Shown here: one piece after another, positions 46,929 through 58,379 of the stretch
Position numbering within the stretch: position 1 is the stretch's first letter
Layout: each line of letters begins with the position of its first letter
Assembly: GCA_949126835.1 (NCBI GenBank)
Contig: OX421500.1
Coordinates: 21,055,167-21,119,166, forward strand
Direction: 5' to 3'
From: Anisus vortex
Lineage: Eukaryota; Mollusca; Gastropoda; Planorbidae
Length of the DNA: 64,000 nt
Program-made: the position numbers and the translations under genes
Notes under the pieces: generated by a model
The model's input: the letters and a program-made list of their open reading frames with translations, nothing else
What the model was told of the DNA's origin: nothing
Database searches by the model: none

Positions 46929-47031
46929 AGCGGCAGCGCGTTCGGCTGGCGTACCGAAGGCACCTGGGTTCGAATCCTGGTGCAGGCTAGGACTTTTTTT
47001 CCCGGGTCTGGACGGGATACTTTTTTTTTTT
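46929..47031 (+). repeat. SINE-A copy with internal deletion, sense on +
   Basis: The tRNA-like head is GCGGCAGCGCGTTCGGCTGG, with B box GGGTTCGAATCC at about 46966-46977, then GGTGCAGGCTAG. CCCGGGTCTGGA then joins directly to CGGGATAC plus a T run, the 3' end. The body between is deleted. Confidence 0.85.
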
Positions 47032-47694
47032 TACATTATTATACTTTTAGCAAATGTACAAATGTAGACCTATATCAAATTCACTAGGTAGGCCTACACA
47101 AGAATTTATATTGAAATACATTTCTGGGGATTTTAATGCTGTTTTATATTGTGATAACTTTGGCTTCCTATAGAAGAAATGTTTGATACCAATCATACAA
47201 CGGTTTGACTAGCTGTTGTGTCGATTCTGTGTTTTTTGCTTTTTAATTATAATTATTAAGAATAATTAGTTCTATATAGCCTATATTGTTTCATAGGCCC
47301 TACGTATTGTTTTCCAGACAATAATAATTTAAGACTAATTAATCAACCAAGTGATTACAATTCAACTTTTTAATACTTACATAAAATATGATCTATCCCG
47401 TAGTTGAGTATGCAATTGTGCATCAGTTCAGAATTGTTCCTCTATCGTTCATTATCCCATCCCTCATTTTTACACCCCCACCCACTACCACTCAGACACA
47501 CCAACACCTTTCAATCTTGGCTACGCCATAGCTTAAAGTAGGCTAACACACACCTATAACACACACACAGACCTATACAATAGTAGGCTATTATTATCCA
47601 CTTTTATCTGTGGTTTGACTCTAGTCTTGCTGTTTTATTCTTGGTTTTAGTGTACAGTTGAAAATATATACAAGAGACCCCGACATTAAAGAGG
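47032..47694. other. AT-rich unique sequence
   Basis: No gene recognised. An AGGCCTA word lies near 47090 and CA-rich words near 47545-47572. Confidence 0.5.
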
Positions 47695-47710
47695 GGAGAG
47701 AGAAAGAGTC

Positions 47711-47759
<49 letters not shown>

Positions 47760-47775
47760 CAGAGAAAGAGAGAGC
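47695..47775. repeat. (GA)n microsatellite with interruptions
   Basis: GA-rich tract with CAGA and AAAG interruptions. It continues as purine-rich sequence to about 47785. Confidence 0.95.
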
Positions 47776-47894
47776 GATAGAGATTGACAACATATAAAAG
47801 TGATAAAGCTAGAGAAAGGTAAGCGGTCGAATAGAGAGAACATAATAGATACATAAATAGTTAATACGTAAGTAGCATTAAATGGATAGTTCCA

Positions 47895-48068
47895 CAGACA
47901 GACAGACAGACAGTAATATATATTATACTTTAAAAATATAAAAGAAACATAAATAGATATATAGAGAATAGGTATAGATAAGTAAACATACAGGGAGACA
48001 GACATAATTATAGACAGACAGAAAGCTAGATGGTTAGTTTGAGAGACAGACAGACAGATAGATATATG

Positions 48069-48109
<41 letters not shown>

Positions 48110-48362
48110 TCAGACAAAGAGACAGACAGATAATAAAATAGATAGGCAAATAGACAGACAAATAGATAGACAGATAGACATATAGATATATAGACAGATA
48201 GTTACACAGATAGATAGACATAATATATAGGCCTAGATAGATAAAAATAATGTTAGATAGATAGACATAGATATATAGACAAATAGATACACAGATAGAC
48301 ATAGATAGATATATAGATAGATAAACACAGATAGACAAACATAATGTTAGATAGATAGACAC

Positions 48363-48417
<55 letters not shown>

Positions 48418-48470
48418 CAGAAAGATAGACATATTAATAGATAGATATATAAATAGATAGACAAACAGAT
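47895..48470. repeat. Compound GATA/GACA tetranucleotide repeat
   Basis: Dominated by GATA and GACA words with ATATAGATA variants. The purest (GATA)n tracts lie at about 48068-48108 and 48366-48416. The complement is an open Ile/Tyr/Leu/Ser frame over 250 codons, a by-product of the repeat. No gene is supported. Confidence 0.92.
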
Positions 48471-49039
48471 AGAAAGTCTGGAAGACCGACCTCTGTGACT
48501 ACAACCAAGATTCTATCTGATTCGTTTGTTTTAATTTAAGTCGCACATCTGTAGTTCAAGCAAATACAACAAAACATAAAACGAAACAAAAAAACATGAC
48601 ACAAAAAAACAACAGTATCCAAGGACCTCTGCAGTGGATTGACTTGGACATTGTGATTACCAGAGGCTGACAAGGGGGAACAACCCAACCAGGTGTCAAA
48701 CACTGGCTCTATTTACATCCCCTGGCATCTTTATAGTTCCAGTCTCGCTTCCTTGGTTACATCTACCCCTCACACCATCTGGGAGGGAGTAGAGACCCCC
48801 ATCTCACCCGAGCTCTCTCTCTTTCTCTCTCTGTATTTCTGTCTCTCTCGCATTGAACGAACAATGAAAAAAATAGTGTTGATTAAATAATGAGAGAATA
48901 TGGGTGTTCGGGGCCTCCCCAAAAAAACTGAAAATTAACTACGAATTGGAAAAATAATACAAGTTGAACAAATTGAATATAGTTCTGAAACAATTGCACG
49001 TTCGATGCCCCACTATCTCCATTACTGTAATATATCTCT
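48471..49039. other. Unique sequence
   Basis: No gene recognised. A CT-rich segment lies at 48812-48850. Confidence 0.5.
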
Positions 49040-49800
49040 ACTGTACACGTCCAACAGTCTATGTCCTACAGTCTAGGTTTTTCAGTCTAGAGTTTACACT
49101 CTAGTTTCAACAGTCTATGTTCTACAGTCTATGTTCTGCAGTCTATGTTATACAGTCTAGGTTCTACAGCATATGTTTAACAGTATAGGTTTTACAATAT
49201 AGGTTTTACTGTCTAGATTTTAGAGTTTAGGTGCTATTAGTCTAGATTCTAGAGTCAATGTTCTACAGTCTATTTGCTACAGTCTAGATTCTATAGTCAA
49301 GGCTCTTCAGTCTCGTTTTTACAGTCTAGATTCTATTGTCTCGTTTTTTCAGCCTAGGTTTCGAAGTCTACTTTGTACAGTCTAGGTTTTACAGTCTCGG
49401 CTCTATAGTCTAGGTTTTACAATATAGATTCTACAGTTTGGGTTCTACTGTCAAAGGTTTTACAGTTTATGTTTTAAAGTTAAGATTTTATAGTTTTACA
49501 GTTTATATTTTACAGTCTAAGTTTTGCCGTCTAGATTGTATATTCTCGGTTCTACAGCCTAGTTTTCACAGTTTACGTTTTACAGTCTAGGTTCTACATT
49601 CTACTGTCTACGTTTTACTGTATATTTTCTAGAGTCTACTTTCTACGACCAGCATTCTACGTTTTACTTTTTTGGTCCTCCTTATTCTACTATCTAAGTA
49701 CTACATTATACGTGATACACTCTATGTTCTACTTATACTTTACGTACTACAATCTACGTCTTCTACTCAAAGTCCTAAAGTCTACATTCTACAGTATTTA
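49040..49800. repeat. Degenerate 13-14-bp minisatellite (CAGTCTAGGTTCTA-like)
   Basis: More than 45 diverged units, each containing a form of ACAGTCTA followed by GGTT, TGTT or GATT plus a TTCTA/TTTTA spacer. Spacing varies between about 12 and 16 bp and no two neighbours are identical, indicating an old array without recent homogenisation. Confidence 0.85.
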
Positions 49801-51900
49801 GCAGTCTATCACTCCATTTTCAAGATACAAAAGTGGAACCACATATTGGTAATGTCCAGTAAAGACATGCTCTGAAAAGAAATTGACTTCAACATTGGTT
49901 ACATTCCGAGGATCTCGGCGAGTATAAAAAAAACTTCTTTCTTTGGGAGAGTTCTGTTTAACTGTAATCGAAACAGCCTGTTTATTGGCTTAATATATAC
50001 CTCCACTGCAAGGGCAACAGGTGATAAACAATCTCTCCCACAGCCTCCCTTTCCTCCCTTCCCCACCCCAAACCTCAAACTCACAACGAATTTTTTTTTC
50101 TTTCTTTTCTACAGCCAGCACCCTACGCCACCAATGGTGAGCCACCACAGAGCCATGCCAAGGGGGCGCTGTAAACCAAACAAACGCCTAGGACAGACAT
50201 TCAAACATTCTCCTTCCTCCCCCCAACCACCCCACGTCCAAGCAACCATTTTCCCATTCACTTGGTGACTATTTACAAGATAAATCGCAACTAGTCTAGC
50301 GAGAGTGATGTCTACTTCAATGCACACCGGAGACATGGAATTCCGAAGACTTGGCGAGTCGTGGGGGTAAGGGAGGGCAAGGCGAAGGGAGGTTTAGAAG
50401 TCTATGGATACTACTACCCCACACGCAGGCGTTTACGACCTACCTGTAGCGAGATGCCCACACATTTTCCATGAAAAAAAAAAAGACCTGCAATCAATCA
50501 CCTTCAGTAGCAAGCTTAGTTTTGTCCCGATTTGCTTACCCTTGCTAATGGTTTGGGCGCTATGTTTAGAGCTAAATCTACAATCAGTCATTAAATCAAA
50601 TTATACATGTCAAAACAATTATAGTTTTATCCGCTTGTTCAAAAAGCAGTACTCGCCAGTCTTTTTTTAAATTTTATTTAAAATCTTCTATATTAACGTC
50701 GAGCGTTAAGGATCTTCGGAAGGCTAACAGATCCACTTAATGTCGTCCTATCGAGCTGTAACTCGGATGATAGACCCGATGCAATGACAAATTTAAAATG
50801 CTAATTTAATTTAAAAAAATCAGGGAAACCATTTCGTTGGATCAATTACATAAATCTCCTAATATCTGAAACAAAATAAATGATAAAACTACAATAACAT
50901 CAAAATTACTTCCATAAATACAGGAATACCAAACGATTACACAATGCAGCGAGCTACGTCATTCAATCAATGCCCAGGCACAATGTACAACTCTTGCTGC
51001 CCCAGATAGGAAGAAAGGTCAGCAAAACCTAAACTAGCAGAGGTCAGACATATTCTTTTTAAGACCTTGTTTTTTTATCTTGTTGTTTATTTTTTACGCT
51101 TCCTGAAATGCAATAGTTTCCAGTCTGGCCCATGCACCTGATTCCGCTGAAGACCACTGACTCTATTCATACATCCAGAACGAGGCACGCTTTGGCCACG
51201 CTTTCAGCCAATTAAATGTATCACCGGAGCAGCTTCTCCACGTTCAGAAAATAAAAGCATTTAAACTGATAGCCAAAAACACAATGACAATTATTAAGAC
51301 ACTAATTTCATGTGAGTTTCTGATGTTACTGCTATGATAGCCTATCAATTAGCATTGTGTTTCTTTCAACCCATCTTTCAGTAATGGCTGTCTCTTCTTT
51401 GTTTCTTTTTTTTCGTATTTATGACTTGTTCTTTATACATACTTTCTGAGAATTTCTAAATTTCATTGCCATGAATGTCTTGTTTCTTGTAGTAACCAAC
51501 ATTTTTAAAATTCATGAGTATATACAAAGACTATAATAAGATGGACCGCCTGCTTTAGTATTTCTGCTATTTGATGACTCGAATGACTTGTTTTCGAAAT
51601 TCCCAATTCCCTTTTGTACTGTACACTTCCGTTTTATTTAATCGCTAGGATTTTCTCAATGACAAATTAAAATTAAAATCGAAAGTTATATACAGCGGAA
51701 ACATTTAGGCAAACGTAATAGCGTAGAAGTCATTTAAGACATCGTTAGTGGCTGCGCACGGAAAAAGAACATTAAGCTATAAAATAGAGCAAGCGGTCCA
51801 GCTTATTATAGTCTTTCATATATATCAACTAAAGTGTGCAATATTATTCGTCTATGGGTCGTATAAATAATTAGGTGCAACAAAAATTTGCCATACTTTC
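49801..51900. other. Unique sequence, no gene recognised
   Basis: Short open frames on both strands at 49899-50670 are unrelated to any family I recognise. The Trp/Gly-rich frame on the complement at 50109-50336 reads over C-rich DNA. Confidence 0.5.
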
Positions 51901-51954
51901 TGAAAATAAAAATACATTATTACAAAATGATTTTCATTCCCATTGAATGATATA

Positions 51955-52010
51955 TTAAAAGGCTTGGTGGGTCTTGTTGTGGCCCACGGGTCGCCTGTTG
52001 CACAACCCTG
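51955..52010 (-). mobile_element. Possible hAT-type terminal fragment
   Basis: The complement begins CAGGGTTGTGCAACAGGCGA, then CCCGTGGGCCACAACAAGAC. A CAGGG-type terminus followed by a 'ggcccgcgggcc'-like segment resembles hAT termini. I could not find the matching opposite terminus, so the boundary at 51955 is arbitrary. Confidence 0.35.
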
Positions 52011-52914
52011 ATGTAGAAGTCCAATCTTTGTTATTGCGGGCAATAGATTTAATGTTCATTTCAAATCTAATGTAGCCGATATATATGGGCGGAAGGCAGT
52101 TACAAAGGTAATGCACATATAAACGTGGATTCATAAGCAGTAACTGCAGCTCAGTTTTGCAGGTGGTTTGTAAAGTTAATTTCATAAAACAAGTCAAATT
52201 AACTAATTATAAATTATATTAAATTGTCGATAAAGTATTTAATTTAGCGATTTACGTATCTTCTTCTTCTCTTTTGTACTGTGGAGACCCAATAAAAACC
52301 GACTCTATTTCTACTATTGGTTATTGAGAATAGCTCCAGACATATAATATGTACATATTTGGCCACATACGAAAGTTGCCTTGCAGTTTCATTTACATGT
52401 CATTACAACCAAATAGTCTTGTGACACTTTCAACAGATATCCCCTTGCGGAAATTTCCGAAACCCAAGTTTTCTTTTTTCCATTTAGCCTAATAAGCTTC
52501 CACACAGAGGGCTGCTATCAATTTACTATTTCGGGATTTCCCATTTCAGTCTTGGAATAGACGAGAAGTCTAGTTTAAGGGTTGTCCACAAAGAGGGTAA
52601 CGCTATAATTGGCCACTGTAGGAAAATCAAAATTTGACAAGTGTGTCGAATTGGAAGGATTGTAATAGATTATATCACTTTCACTCGCCCAGCTATACTT
52701 TGATGTCTACTATAATCATCTATAAAAATTTATGATACATATATTATAATTAATTGTTGGTAAAAAAAAAGATATACCAATTAAAAAACTGAAATCTCTT
52801 AAAACAATTCACCAAACATATTTGAAATTTTGTTTTAAATTGTAAGCCTTTATAAAATTTCTATTTATTATGATATATTATTTTGTCATATTAAGGTGTA
52901 GCTTTCTTATACGT
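52011..52914. other. AT-rich unique sequence
   Basis: No gene recognised. Confidence 0.5.
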
Positions 52915-53210
52915 AAAGTCAAAGTCTAGTGTATTTTATTATCCACGTATTAAAATTCTAATGTATCCTATTATCCACGTAGCCACACTCTATATATCTT
53001 ATTATCCACATAGCTACAGTGTAGTGTAGCTTCATTGTTGCTGTAGCCAATTTCTAGTGTAGATTTATTATCTATGTATCCATAATGAAGTAATTCTAAT
53101 ATAGTTTTATTATCCAAGTAGCTTATTCTGATGCATCTTCTTTATTCATTTAGCAATATTCTAATGTAGCTTTATTATCCAGGAAGCCATATTCTAGTCC
53201 AGCTTTCCAT
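52915..53210. repeat. Degenerate minisatellite of roughly 35-40-bp units
   Basis: About seven diverged units sharing TCTAATGTAGCTTTATTATC and CACGTAGCCA-like words (for example near 52925, 52962, 52995, 53046, 53095 and 53157). Units differ by many substitutions and small indels. Confidence 0.8.
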
Positions 53211-54591
53211 TGGATAGAGCTAGCGAGGCAACTAACTAAACGGCGTGTAGTGAGACTCAAAGGTGAAACACATAACTTTTTCGTCAATTAGAAAACAGTA
53301 AATAGTAAGGATGGTGAACTACTCAAAGATGTAAGCATGAAACAAGCTTGAAAACAAGGAATGGGGGACGGGTGGATGGGACTGGAGCGATTCTCCAAGA
53401 TGATGTTCGTTTGCCTCTATGTGAGTTTCATGAGGCGTTTATGGCTTTTTAAAAGCCATCGAATCAGACAGTTATGTGCCTACAAGGCAGAAAGATAACT
53501 CTGGAGACACAAGGCAGTTCTTGCTCATTCTTTTATCTTTAAAATTTTTTTTTGTTCAACTTGTATGCGTCAGGCTGACATTGGCCATGCATAGAGATGC
53601 TGTTTCAGAGACTTAAGCTCACTTTTTTTTTCTGTGTAAACATTAAAACACAAATACAAATGGATGAACAAAATATGAACTGAAAAGAAACAAATTCTGT
53701 GACATTCAATGTTTGAGATAAGATGACTGCAAGGTTGCATATGATAGATTCCTAAAACGAGGTGGCAAATTTGATCTTCAGAAATATTCGTACTGAACAA
53801 TTTGGCTTTTTGAGATTTTTTAAATATTTTTTGTAAGGTGTGGGGTTATTTCTATATTTCTACGGCTAACATAAGAAAGAAAACGGTTACTATAGTTACA
53901 AAGGGAATTTATTTTGTGTGTGCAAGTGTGTGTGTGTTTTTACGTTTTAAGCATGTTTAACATGTAAACGTTGAAAACAATTTAGAACAGCATTCCTTGT
54001 CAGAATGAATAACAGAAAAGTCAGAGTCTGTCAGAGTAGGACTAACATAAAGCATATTTTTTCCCTACATGTTGAGTGTTTTTGCTGCATCCATTCAAGT
54101 TCATGAAATTGAGATTAACTTTTTTTTCTTTTCTTATCTTTAAATGCATTTACTTTTTAAAGATAAAAAAAATCATCCAACAAATGTAAGAACAAAGCAT
54201 TAAGAAACATAATATACAAGACTAAAATCTCAATACAAAAACGGCAGCTGTATAATATTTCATGGGGGTGGGAAAGGGCGAAGTTATCACGAGGGTAAAA
54301 TATGATAGATAGTGATAGACTTTTGTCGTTAGTGACGTCAAAAGCCAAAGTCGTTATAGTTATCCTACTTTCATCTGAAATGACCGGAAGTGAACTAGCT
54401 TCGTCGGAAGTTGCTGATGCATTCGTTGCTTATTAATTGATATAGCCTATATTCAACATTAACTCGGAGCTTAGATTGATTATTACCTATGCTAAAGTTA
54501 TTCAAAGCTCTCATTAGACGCAACTTTAGTCGATAACCTCTTTGATTAGAATACAATGAAACAAGTAAAAAGCATTAAAAAAAATAAACTA
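53211..54591. other. AT-rich unique sequence
   Basis: No gene recognised. A short GT-rich stretch lies near 53914-53938. Confidence 0.5.
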
Positions 54592-54832
54592 CCTGTGGCA
54601 CCAAATTGATCATAGGGCCGATGAAGAAGCGTTCACCAGCTTCAGTGACCACGGCACACTAGGGGATGCGTGGCCAGCACAATGCCCGGCCTTTATTTTA
54701 CCCTCAACTAATGTCAGGTACCCATCAGAACTGGGTAGACTCAGGGTCGACTCCAGGAGAAAAAAATCCTAGCCTTCACCAAGATTCGAACCCATGAGCG
54801 CAAGTCGAACGCGCTGTCGACCACAGAGTCCC
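54592..54832 (-). repeat. SINE-A copy, nearly full length
   Basis: 3' end at the left (ACCTGTGGCACCAAATTGAT), then CATAGGGCCGATGAAGAAGC, GTTCACCAGC, CACGGCACACTAGGGGATGC, GTGGCCAGCACAATGCCC, ACTAATGTCAGGTACCCATC and AGAACTGGGTAGACTCAGGG. The B-box complement GATTCGAACCC and a drifted head GCAAGTCGAACGCGCTGTCG follow. Confidence 0.92.
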
Positions 54833-55241
54833 ATAAAATGAAAGAAGTAAATGTTTAAATATATCGATTTCATAAAAAAAATTAATCTTTTTTCAAAGTA
54901 AATATTAAACTCTACACCCAGCACAGATAGTGGGTGTGGGGGGGGGGGGCAGATAAACACAAAATATGACAGAGGGCACTACCAAAATGCACGCGACTTT
55001 CCTGTTTCAATAGGTTTTACTTTTCTAAAATGTTATGCAATTTAACTTTGAAATACATTCTAAAAAAAACATGTTGCCGTTTGCATCTTGTTTCCTATTT
55101 TTTCCCCACTGAACTATTCCCTCCAACCTCTGTCCCTCCACTTTTTTTTCTAACCTACAATCCAATATAAGATATCCGTTGTAATCGATGCCGAACTGAC
55201 AGCCACATCCGAGTATCGATTCTCATACATTTCCCGTCCTG

Positions 55242-55267
55242 CCCCCCCCCCCCCCCCCCCCCCCCCC
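55242..55267. repeat. 26-bp poly-C run
   Basis: Twenty-six consecutive C residues, the longest homopolymer noticed in the window. Its length is likely unstable or error-prone. Confidence 0.95.
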
Positions 55268-55383
55268 GTTGTCTGTCACGGCCAAAAATGACCAGCATGG
55301 TCAAGACAACAAGGAAGACAAATTAGGCAGATTTCTCGAAAAATTCCCCAACTCATAATCGTAAATCAGATGACCGGGAGAAA

Positions 55384-55421
55384 AGGAGGGAGGGAGAGAG
55401 AGAGAGAGAGAGGGAGAGAAG
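55384..55421. repeat. (GA)n microsatellite
   Basis: A GA repeat with GGGAG interruptions. Confidence 0.92.
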
Positions 55422-56164
55422 AGAATGGAGATTGTGCCGGGTGAGGATTCAGACTGTTGGATCAACCTGTGTGTGTGTATGTATGTGTGTGCGCTCGTGA
55501 GAAAGGGGAGACGATATTTCCTTCACGCTGACCAATGGACATAACTGACCAGTGCCCGTGTAGAGCCCGCCGGCAGTTGTTCCTGCATGGATGGCCCAAC
55601 ATCCCTTAAGTCGGTGTAATCTTGTGGAGATCACCGGACCACGGCGTGGACTCTGGCACCGCGTGACAGGAATAGTGCCAATAATTTAACTGACCACACG
55701 ACCTCGCGGAAATGGTCAATAACTTTTATTTCCCTTTTTTTCTTGATCATAATTTTACTTTAAACAGAAAAAAAAAGAAAGTCCCAGGTTTTGCTAGCCC
55801 CTCCCCCCCATCCCATCCCACTCTTTGGCCTGCCCTATACTTGCCCCCCCCTCCCTTTAACGCCTTTGACCGTGGACACTAAAACATTTCCCCATGACCA
55901 GCGTTGCGTTAGAAAAGATTATAAGTGGCCGCCATCAATTTATTTTAGCTCTGAGAAAAATTTGACTGTAGGTACGAAATAGTTGTGCTTTATGATTTAG
56001 TCCACGAGTCTTTGACTTGTGGACGAACTATTTAGAAGGGCGGAAAATGGTCAAAACACAAAAATGTCATCTGAATCGAAGTCTAAAAACTAGTTGCCTT
56101 TTTTTTTAAATTCTAAAAAGTAAAAAATGAGACATGTTTGACGATGATGTAAAAAGAAAGGTAT

Positions 56165-56405
56165 CCTTTTTCAGAACATGTTGTTCCATTAGGGATAGTC
56201 AATCACCGCTCGCCAGTTTCCATTAACGCCACATTCAAGAAGATAGTGTAGTCAGTGCAATACCCAGATGACACATTAGAAATTTAAGAGATCCTAGGAA
56301 ACCCTGCAGTTATATGTACATTTTATAAAGTTTTTTTTTTTTTACCTAGATTCGTACTCAAAACGTTACGAATGGCAACAAGTCGTACACCAAGGTATCT
56401 CATTG
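56165..56405 (-). repeat. Old diverged SINE-A copy
   Basis: Order on +: GTTGTTCCATTAGGGATAGT, CACCGCTCGCCAGTTTCCAT, TAGTGTAGTCAGTGCAATAC, ACATTAGAAATT, CCTAGGAAACCCTGCAG, a T run, then GATTCGTACTCAAAACGTTA (B-box complement side), GCAACAAGTCGTAC. It resembles SINE-A from 3' end to head with heavy divergence. Confidence 0.6.
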
Positions 56406-56430
56406 TTTGTACAACACAATAAATGCATAC

Positions 56431-57564
56431 CAGGGGTCGGCAACCTTTTGCTTAGAGTGTGCCTAACTAGGATTTTTAAATCATTCAGTGTGCCAACAGC
56501 GTGAAAGTCAAACTGATCAACTATATCTTTTTTTAAAGACAATTTATTTAGTGCCGTAGCAAGACCAAGATCAAAATAAAAGGAGCATTATAGAGAAAAT
56601 CACAAAAAAAAGTTTTCTTTTTAAAAACAAATTAACGTGTTTGTTATTATCATCTTTAAAAAAAATCCATTAATTTTTTAATGGCTAATACACAATTTCA
56701 TTACTCCACTTACATGGTTATCAACATTTGAATTTAGTTGTCAAGATATTATTCTAGTAATAGATATAAATTCAAAATTCTATCAAAGTTTGATCTCAGC
56801 ATAACTGAGATTTACGCTAATCTATATAACCCAAATTATGAGTATCAAAAAAACAATGTTCACTTGTATAAGAGATATGTAGTAATCATACAAACTAGAT
56901 AGTTAATGTAATGTTTAAAAATGTACATATAAATTCCTTAGACATAAAATATTTAACATAATTTTTAACTATCTTTTATAGTTTAATAACTTTAAAGTTA
57001 AAAATTGTAAACATTCTTTTTAAAGTAAACAAAATTGAAACATATTAAAAATATTAACGCAAGAAAACGGGTTAATTATCTCCCTTTTTTTAATTCTCCA
57101 AATTTGATGCTAGTGACGTTAATGAGTTTATTGTTTTAATATAACTAGTGTACTTCTAAAAACGCTCATCTATATTAATTTGCCTTAATTTAGGGAAAGA
57201 GTTAAAAGTTTTGAAATTGATTTCACGGCAAGATCTGTCTAGTTTCAATGTGAATTCATTACAGTGGTCCAACACTTCAAGTGCTCTTCAATCCCGTCCT
57301 TCTAAATGCAAGTTCAACTCATTGAAACGTGTCAGAAACATCGGCTTCAACATTTACTTTCATTAAGATACACCTTTATTGTTTCCAGACAAGAAACGAA
57401 TTTATCCAAGACTTTACCTATAATTGTGATTCCCATGTAGTTCGCCACACAGTACTAATTTATTATGCTGACATTAAAAAAAATATTCTTGGAGGTCTCT
57501 CGCGTGCCACTGAAAATCGTTCTGCGTGCCAATACTGGCACGCGTGCCTTAGGTGGCACCCCTG
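56431..57564. mobile_element. Longer hAT-type element (1.1 kb), family 1
   Basis: The left end CAGGGGTCGGCAACCTTTTG and the complement of the right end, CAGGGGTGCCACCTAAGGCA, then CGCGTGCCAGTATTGGCACG, place it with the MITEs at 16387, 34942 and 58015. Flanking 8-mers ATGCATAC and GTATATAC agree at five positions. The interior is AT-rich. It has no long frame and I could not recognise a transposase domain. It may be a decayed partly autonomous copy, or a MITE pair with intervening DNA. Confidence 0.65.
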
Positions 57565-58014
57565 GTATATACAATGACTGTATATATGTCGTGTTGGCTA
57601 CACATAACCCTTTACAGTGAGGGGAAATGAAACGAATGAGCATTACAAACCCAAGTCACCACTAAGGGTCCACTTCTTGTGACCTACATGAATGGTACAT
57701 TTTGTTTACAAAACCCTTTAAATAACTATTTATTCAATCCCTTTAAAATGTTCTTACGTCCCTCATTTCCAAGGATGACCACGTCTCCCTATAATTGTGT
57801 TGCCTCTATGGTGACCTCTTAGTCCTATGTGTGCCGCATAGATCAAACTCAAGTGGAGTGGTTTCGGTATTTGGCAGTGACATGTAGGTTTTAAAAGATA
57901 TTTGGAGACTTAACGTATTCAACATTTGATTAAAATGAGGGAGAGTTGGGCAGGTCGTCAGCCTCAATCTCTCGACGAGTCTATCTTGTTCCAGTGGCAA
58001 GACTTAGTCTAGAT
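57565..58014. other. Unique sequence
   Basis: No gene recognised. Confidence 0.5.
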
Positions 58015-58175
58015 TAGGGTTCGGCCACTTACGGCACGCGTGCCAGACGTGGCTATTCAGGTTTCTTCTACAAGAAATTTAATGCTAGATCAGGATAGCT
58101 TTTAGGTTATTGGCACGCGGAATGAATTAGAAATCTTACTTTGGCACATCAATATGAACAAGTTGCCGATCCCTG
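58015..58175. mobile_element. hAT-type MITE, family 1, short
   Basis: The left terminus TAGGGTTCGGCCACTTACGG and right terminus GTTGCCGATCCCTG are inverted. It shares CACGCGTGCCAGACGTGGC, AAGAAATTTAATGCTAGA, GGCACGCGGAATGAATTAGA and TTTGGCACA. The flanks are GTCTAGAT and ATCTGGAC, both close to the hAT target nTCTAGAn. Length 161 bp. Confidence 0.85.
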
Positions 58176-58184
58176 ATCTGGACG

Positions 58185-58379
58185 GCTGCAGATAGCTTAG
58201 GGTGCATTGGATGGCCCACAGTGGTCTCTTGTGCTGCAGATAGCTTAGGGTGCATTGGATGGCCCACAGTGGTCTCTTGTGCTGCATATAGCTTAGGGTG
58301 CATTGGATGGCCCACAGTGGTCTCTTGTGCTGCAGATAGCTTAGGGTGCATTGGATGGCCCACAGTGGTCTCTTGTGCT
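58185..58379. repeat. 48-bp minisatellite, four copies
   Basis: Units start at 58185, 58233, 58281 and 58329, each GCTGCAGATAGCTTAGGGTG, CATTGGATGG, CCCACAGTGG, TCTCTTGT. The third has CATATAG in place of CAGATAG; otherwise they appear identical. 48 is a multiple of three, so all frames show 16-residue repeats, but no flanking coding context supports a protein. Confidence 0.97.

Larger units (their letters stand above)
54833..56164. other. Unique sequence with homopolymers
   Basis: No gene recognised. G run near 54940-54949, (GA)n at 55384-55421, GT words near 55470-55492, and C runs near 55802-55809. Confidence 0.55.

Noticed and set aside
47709..48464. 251-codon open frame on the minus strand (Ile/Tyr/Leu/Ser repeats)
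   Set aside because: It is a read-through of GATA/GACA and GA simple repeats.
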